A DNA stretch of 53,736 nt from a virus, in IMG/VR virus record IMGVR_UViG_3300037485_000603, positions 1 to 53,736 of that record, one strand, 5' to 3'. The notes under the pieces were generated by a model that was not told where the DNA came from, ran no database searches, and saw only the letters and a program-made list of their open reading frames with translations. Below, piece after piece: positions 48,923-53,736 of this stretch. Position 1 is the first letter of the stretch; every line of letters starts with the position of its first letter. The position numbers were made by a program, and so were the translations under genes.

Positions 48923-51900
48923 CAGTAAGCCCTCACGCCCGTGATGACAAGGTAGTCCACGTTAGCAGCCGTGCCTGTGCCGGTGTGGATAAGCCTGCAG
49001 GGGCTAATTGACGAGACGCCTTGGATGGTCAAGAGCCTTCCTGCTTCGCCTGCAGCGGTCCACTGGCTGACACGTTGTGTTGTGTTTCCCATCGTGATGT
49101 TGGTAGCACCAGTGGCCTTGTAGGTGTTGGTGATGTCCTTGAACGTGTTGTTGCCGGTGATGGTCAGTGCTCCTGCGCCGCCTTGGTTCAAAGTGATGTT
49201 GGTGTAGGAAACGCCGCCGCCAGAGAAGGTCTTGGCAGAGGCTGAGGTGAGGGTGATGGTGCCGGTGCCGGTGACGGTGAGGTTGGTGGAGGTGGCGGTA
49301 GACCATGCATTAGCAGCTGTCCATGTGCCAGACCCAACAGCCAGTGTCCTAACACTAGTAGATACACCAGCCGACATAAAACTTGACCCACCCGACAACG
49401 TAACGTTGTAAATAGCAGCGTCAAATGTTCCTGCCCATAATACAAACGCATTAGTGCTGTTTTCGCTTACTGTCAAAGAATCTTGTAAAGTTACACTTCC
49501 TCCTGGTGTTTCTGTGCGTAATTGTTGAGTAAACGTCTTTCCTGCGCTTGTAAGTGTCTGGCTTCCACGGCCTGCAAACGTAATCGTTCCCGTACCGCTC
49601 AGCGTCGTGCCCGTCCCATTGATCCAGTTGCCATAGATAAACGGCGCCCCAGTCCCCGTCGCCAGCGTCATCGTGTTAGCCGTCCTGGCCGACATGTTGA
49701 TGGTGCCGATGTTGTAGCTTTGGTCGATGGTGACGGTGGCGCCACTGTTCAGCCCCGTGGCTTCAAAGAAACAGGTGTCCTGCGCCAAAGGGAAGTTGTT
49801 AATTGCAAGAGAACCGCCGCTGGTAGTCGCCCAGCCCACTGCAGACCAATTGCCACCACCGGCAAGGTTCCAATACTTGTTAGCCGCAGCCGTGAACGTG
49901 ATGCCGCTGTTGCCCTTGCAGTCACCAATCCGCGTACCAGACGCAGGAGCAGCAGCACCAGCAATGGTGACGTCGCGGAAGTCTACGTCGGTCATGCTCA
50001 CAGCAGCGGCTGTGATGGTGCGGGTGGTGCCGATGATGTTGCTCTGGACAAAATGCCGCATGGTGGCGTTAGTGCCTGCGGAGAAGGTGAGCGTGCCTGT
50101 GACGGTTTGGTTGGCGGTAAGGGAGATGTTATTCAGGCCAGCAGAGGTGATGCCGGTGAAGGACAAATTGTTGAAGCTGTTGGCGCCCCTAATAACAGGT
50201 GTTCCGACCAATGCACTGGTAAAACTGATGTTGTAAAAAGTTTGGTTATTGCCAACTAATTCTGATGACTGGCCAGAAAGATTAAGCTGGGAAGTCCCCG
50301 CAATAAATGTAAGGTTTGCCCGTTCGGATTCTGTAGTACCTAAGCCAGAAGTACCTCCAGAGCCAGTAAGCGTTATTGTTGAGGCTCCTAAATTAAAAGT
50401 ACGTGAGTTTGTTGTCGCCGAAACAATAAAAGAAATAGATACTGCATACCCTGCAAAATCTATGGACCCATTAGTGTTAATAAAGGAGGAGCTTGTAGAA
50501 AAAGCACTTCCAAGCGCCCATCCACATCCCACCCCATTAACCGTAACCGCAGATGCCAGTGTCACACCGTTGGTCGTCAACGTCCGACCAGTAGCCGAAC
50601 CAGACAGCACAATGCCGCCCGTATACGTCCGCGTCAGCCCCGTCGCAGGCAGCGTCACATTGCCGTGAATGCCTACCATTGCCGTAGACCCAGCCAATGT
50701 CACATTCCCAGACGCAGGGCCAGCAATGGTCAACGCCTTCATCCTAACGCCGCCAGTGACAGCGTCCACCGTAGCTGTGTAGGCGGTGGCGTTGGAGGCC
50801 GAGTTGAACACCACGTTATCGTGGCTGCGCGGAACAGAGGCCCCAGAAGCCCCGCCAGATGACGTAGACCAACGTGCTGTGTCGCTCCAGTTGCCGGTGC
50901 CGCCAACCCAGTAGCGCGTGCTGTCAGCAGGTTTGGCCGTGCGATAGACAGGGGCGCCTGCGGTGCCAGTGCTGTTGGCCCCTGCGTAGAACTCACCAGG
51001 GCTTGTGGCAGCAAAGCCAAAAGTATCCATCGCAAGCCAGTCAATGCCGCTGGTGCAGGCTCCTGCGAGGATGTGCGTGGCGTTGCCAAAAAGGCTAACT
51101 AAAATAAGTCCAAAGTTTCCTCCGGATATTGTCCATTTCCCAAAAGTTTGAGTTGTTGTTCCAAAAGAAATACTATGGTTTATTGTTAACGGCGCTGCAA
51201 ATTCAGTAAATTGATTATTTCCGTTAACAATTAAATTATTACCATTTGGCGTGATAGTCAATTTGTTATAAGACAACCCTCCTCCCGTAAATGTGCGGGA
51301 TAGACTAGTAGTGCTTGACAGGAAGATATTTGCAGTGCCTTTATAAAAGGCTACAGGCGTGCCCATGCTCCAGATGGTTCCCGTTCCAGCTAGCGTCCAT
51401 AGGCCAGAACCCATTTTAAGCGTTCCGCCGGTCAAAGTAAACGACCACGTTGTCACGTTGTAAGTAACAGCATCAAACGTGCCGCTGGTCAGCGTCAGGG
51501 TTCTTGCAGAGCCAATCGTCAGGGCGTCGGCAAGCTGGACTGTTCCTGTAATTGAATTAATAACTATCGGTATATTAAATGTTACTCCGTTGCTGGTGAT
51601 TGTTTTTGTTCCACGGCCAGCAAACGTAATCGTGCCTGTTGCGGTGCTCGACGTCACGCCAGTTCCAAACTTCCAATCGCCATACACAAAGGGCAGATTG
51701 GTGCTTGTCGTCAACGTCATCGCTGTCGTCCGCAGCGATGCGTCAAACGTACCAATGTTCCATGCAGTATTGATGGTGATGGTGCCTGTCACGCTTCCGG
51801 TGTTGTCAAACACCGCCGTGTCCTGAGCCAACGGGAACTGATTGATGTCGGGCGTGCCGCCAGAGGACGGTGCCCAAGCGGTGGCAGACCAGTTCTGCGT

Positions 51901-53418
51901 CCCTGCAAGGTTCCAGTACACCGTCTTGCCCGCAGGGAACGTGATGCCGCTGTTGCCACCGCAGTCGCCTGCACGGGTCGGAGAAGACCCAGCAGCAGTG
52001 CCGGTGATGGCAATGTCTCTGAAGTCGCAGTCGGTGGCGCTGAGCGTGCCTACGCTGAGCGTTCGTTGGGCGCCCAGGGTGTCAGAGCGGACGAAGATGC
52101 GTCGGACTGCGGTGGCTCCAGCAACGGTGAGGGTGCCGGTGATGGTTGGATTGGCGTTGAAAGTACACCCCATCAGACCCGCAGAGGCTGGCGCAGTCAG
52201 GGTGAAGTTGTTAAATGTGTTAGCCCCAGTGATAACGTGTGTCACGGCAGTGGTGCCTGTAAACGAAACGTTGTAGAACGTCAATTCACCCCCAGCAAAT
52301 GTAGCTGCGGCGGTAGACGACATATTTATCTGCGACGTTCCTGGGCTAAGCGTCAAATTAGTTGGCGTTGTAAACACTATCGGCGTTGTCCCGCTCAACG
52401 TCACCGTACTACTACCAAGCGTAATAGCCCTGACGTTGTTATTATCGGAAGATATCGAGGCTGCCGTGACGTTGAAGTTCTTGGTGTCAAAGGCGCCGTT
52501 GGTGACGGTGAGGGTATTACTACCCATGTTAAGCGCGCCCCCTAGCTCGACGGAGCCGTTAAAGGTATCAATTTCTAACGGGGAATTAAAGGCACTACCT
52601 GCGGTAGAAAGTACCTGTGTTTTTCTCCCGCGCATTACAAACGTGGTTCCAGCGTTTAGGGTAGTTAACGCATTAAAAAGCCAGTCCCCGTACAAGGAAA
52701 ATGTGGTCGCATTTACAAATGTTGTAGCCGTTGCTCTTGCGGAAACATCGATTGTGCCCGTATAAGGAATTGACGCATCAAACGTAATAAGCCCAATCGT
52801 TGCAAAATTGGTAAATACGGCCGTATCCTGCGCCAACGGAAAATATATACTGTTAGGAGTCCCTGTCGAAGTGTTGGACCATGCGTTATTGTTCCAAACA
52901 ATTCCGCCCGTAACTGTTCGAGTCCAATATACGGTTTTTGGTGTACTAAAGACGATATTAGCGTTACCCTTAAGGTCGCCAATACGTGTGCCAGTTAACG
53001 TGCCTCCCGTACCAGTAATGCGTATATCACGGAAATCTGCGTCAATTACCGTTCCGATGGTGGCAATCTGTATGTCACGCATCAAACCGTAAGTTGAAGA
53101 TCTGAATAAAACTCTTTGGTATCCGCCGGTGCCGACACCCGTAGCAGAAAAAGTTCCTGCAATAACAAATCCGTTACTTACGATAAATTCGGTAACGCCA
53201 ATTACATTTTCTGGTGTAAACGTAAAATTAGCGCAAGTGGAATTGTCCGTCACCGTGACGGTGTAATGCGCCGCTCCGGAGCCCGAGTTTGCGTCAAAAA
53301 TTACATTGTCTGCAGACGTAGGCACAGACGCACCTGACGCCCCTCCAGACGTAGCGGACCAATTAGTGGTACTGTTCCAGTTACCTGTCCCGAGGGGAAC
53401 CCAGTATCTGTCGGCCAT
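48922..53418 (-). CDS. large repetitive adhesin-like virion protein
   Basis: A 1498-residue Thr/Ser/Gly/Asn-rich, low-charge protein with beta-helix character. A start module YWVPLGTGNWNSTTNWS ... GGASGASVP recurs near residue 840 as YWVGGTGNWSDTARWS ... GGASGASVP. A DFRDI-x-I-x-G segment followed by an NxFPLAQDT segment occurs three times (near 53030, 52015 and 49975). This layout indicates duplicated solenoid modules forming a long fibre or surface protein. Several blocks are markedly AT-rich. It heads the visible part of the late operon and probably determines host contact. Confidence 0.7.
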   Translation of the reverse strand: MADRYWVPLGTGNWNSTTNWSATSGGASGASVPTSADNVIFDANSGSGAAHYTVTVTDNSTCANFTFTPENVIGVTEFIVSNGFVIAGTFSATGVGTGGYQRVLFRSSTYGLMRDIQIATIGTVIDADFRDIRITGTGGTLTGTRIGDLKGNANIVFSTPKTVYWTRTVTGGIVWNNNAWSNTSTGTPNSIYFPLAQDTAVFTNFATIGLITFDASIPYTGTIDVSARATATTFVNATTFSLYGDWLFNALTTLNAGTTFVMRGRKTQVLSTAGSAFNSPLEIDTFNGSVELGGALNMGSNTLTVTNGAFDTKNFNVTAASISSDNNNVRAITLGSSTVTLSGTTPIVFTTPTNLTLSPGTSQINMSSTAAATFAGGELTFYNVSFTGTTAVTHVITGANTFNNFTLTAPASAGLMGCTFNANPTITGTLTVAGATAVRRIFVRSDTLGAQRTLSVGTLSATDCDFRDIAITGTAAGSSPTRAGDCGGNSGITFPAGKTVYWNLAGTQNWSATAWAPSSGGTPDINQFPLAQDTAVFDNTGSVTGTITINTAWNIGTFDASLRTTAMTLTTSTNLPFVYGDWKFGTGVTSSTATGTITFAGRGTKTITSNGVTFNIPIVINSITGTVQLADALTIGSARTLTLTSGTFDAVTYNVTTWSFTLTGGTLKMGSGLWTLAGTGTIWSMGTPVAFYKGTANIFLSSTTSLSRTFTGGGLSYNKLTITPNGNNLIVNGNNQFTEFAAPLTINHSISFGTTTQTFGKWTISGGNFGLILVSLFGNATHILAGACTSGIDWLAMDTFGFAATSPGEFYAGANSTGTAGAPVYRTAKPADSTRYWVGGTGNWSDTARWSTSSGGASGASVPRSHDNVVFNSASNATAYTATVDAVTGGVRMKALTIAGPASGNVTLAGSTAMVGIHGNVTLPATGLTRTYTGGIVLSGSATGRTLTTNGVTLASAVTVNGVGCGWALGSAFSTSSSFINTNGSIDFAGYAVSISFIVSATTNSRTFNLGASTITLTGSGGTSGLGTTESERANLTFIAGTSQLNLSGQSSELVGNNQTFYNISFTSALVGTPVIRGANSFNNLSFTGITSAGLNNISLTANQTVTGTLTFSAGTNATMRHFVQSNIIGTTRTITAAAVSMTDVDFRDVTIAGAAAPASGTRIGDCKGNSGITFTAAANKYWNLAGGGNWSAVGWATTSGGSLAINNFPLAQDTCFFEATGLNSGATVTIDQSYNIGTINMSARTANTMTLATGTGAPFIYGNWINGTGTTLSGTGTITFAGRGSQTLTSAGKTFTQQLRTETPGGSVTLQDSLTVSENSTNAFVLWAGTFDAAIYNVTLSGGSSFMSAGVSTSVRTLAVGSGTWTAANAWSTATSTNLTVTGTGTITLTSASAKTFSGGGVSYTNITLNQGGAGALTITGNNTFKDITNTYKATGATNITMGNTTQRVSQWTAAGEAGRLLTIQGVSSISPCRLIHTGTGTAANVDYLVITGVRAY

Positions 53419-53419
53419 G

Positions 53420-53662
53420 TCACACCCTCACATAGCGGACGCCATCGATCTCGATGTACTCGGGCGCAGGTTCCTCTAGGACAGGTGCAGGCTCTTCCAC
53501 GGGCTCTGCAGGCGGGGCGGTGACGATGGCGATCCAGTTGTCCACCCGCTGCTGCTTCATGGCCTGGATCTCGTCCTGCGTGAAGGCGTGATCATCCGGC
53601 AGATGCAGGGCATCCCGGAACACCCCGTGAGGGGTGTCAAACTCGAAGTCGATCTTGACCAT
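53420..53662 (-). CDS. small acidic protein with Pro/Glu linker
   Basis: An 80-residue protein. A folded-looking N-terminus (KIDFEFDTPHGVFRDALHLP) leads to a Pro/Glu/Ala-rich linker and a final YIEIDGVRYVRV strand pair. ATG 53662 is used because the earlier in-frame TTG overlaps the upstream stop. It may be a virion or assembly adaptor. Confidence 0.6.
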   Translation of the reverse strand: MVKIDFEFDTPHGVFRDALHLPDDHAFTQDEIQAMKQQRVDNWIAIVTAPPAEPVEEPAPVLEEPAPEYIEIDGVRYVRV

Positions 53663-53664
53663 GA

Positions 53665-53736
53665 TCAAGCCAGCGTGAAGATTGCCCCAGGCGTGGTATT
53701 CGAGAACTTGACGGTGAACGTCTCACCGTCAGCCAG
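53665..53736 (-). CDS. C-terminal fragment of an upstream virion gene (partial)
   Basis: Only 23 codons before TGA 53665-53667 are inside the window; the gene continues past the right edge. The visible LADGETFTVKFSNTTPGAIF looks like the end of a beta-rich structural protein. Identity cannot be judged from so little. Confidence 0.5.
   Translation of the reverse strand: MADGETFTVKFSNTTPGAIFTLA

Noticed and set aside
767-53221. CRISPR array or regularly spaced repeat explanation for GTTTACA
   Set aside because: Copies are 7-8 bp, irregularly spaced by about 66 bp to 7 kb, in both orientations and mostly in coding sequence, with no leader or cas genes.
48922-53418. Diversity-generating retroelement acting on the adhesin
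   Set aside because: No reverse transcriptase, template repeat or accessory gene was seen in the window.
1-53736. Lysogeny module (integrase, CI-like repressor, attachment site)
   Set aside because: None of the HTH proteins sits in a divergent repressor arrangement, and no tyrosine or serine recombinase was recognised.

Overview
The window is most of the genome of a tailed double-stranded DNA bacteriophage (Caudoviricetes) with a GC-rich genome. Supporting evidence: a terminase small subunit, a T7 gp4-like primase-helicase, a phage recombination set (RusA-like resolvase, PD-(D/E)XK nuclease, SAK3-type annealing protein, SSB-like protein), GH24 endolysin plus holin-like genes, adaptor and tail proteins, and a 3358-residue polyvalent internal virion-type protein. 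No integrase, lysis repressor, tRNA, rRNA or CRISPR array was seen, so a lytic lifestyle is the simplest reading. The lysis genes point to a Gram-negative host, and the base composition would suit a GC-rich proteobacterium; that part is inference. Large terminase, portal and major capsid genes are absent. They presumably lie left of the terminase small subunit on a circular or permuted map, which would join the right edge of the window.

Layout. (1) 1-1341: a G-rich left edge with a possible G-quadruplex and a direct repeat, the leftward terminase small subunit gene, then a divergent intergenic region holding five DnaA-box-like 9-mers and two outward-facing promoter-like sequences, which is a candidate replication origin. 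(2) 1342-6923, plus strand: an operon of a SprT-like metalloprotease, a MoxR/CobS-like AAA ATPase, a CobT-like VWA protein, small unknowns, a sigma-region-4-like protein and an L7/L12-C-terminal-domain-like protein, closed by a terminator at about 6950. (3) 6976-10745, minus strand: primase-helicase, five small genes and a RusA-like resolvase. It is interrupted by a highly structured intergenic region (10099-10339) that could encode a plus-strand small RNA. (4) 10757-20595, plus strand: recombination nuclease, annealing protein, SSB-like protein, then about 30 tightly overlapped small genes (HTH, RHH, MazG-like, zinc ribbons, DUF3310, a Ref-like HNH protein). (5) 20570-53736, minus strand: late genes read right to left, namely an adhesin-like protein of 1498 residues, a 22-residue-repeat protein, endonuclease VII, small basic virion proteins, adaptors, a glycine-rich tail fibre, a cupin, the lysis cassette, large virion proteins and finally the giant polyvalent protein.

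The most unusual signals are: a heptamer GTTTACA/TGTAAAC occurring about 42 times on both strands, mostly inside genes; the DnaA-box cluster; repeated S-(L/V)-R-(D/E) linkers that sit just before successive domains of the giant protein; the structured region at 10.1-10.3 kb; and many AT-rich patches inside otherwise GC-rich genes. All counts were made by eye and no database search was possible.
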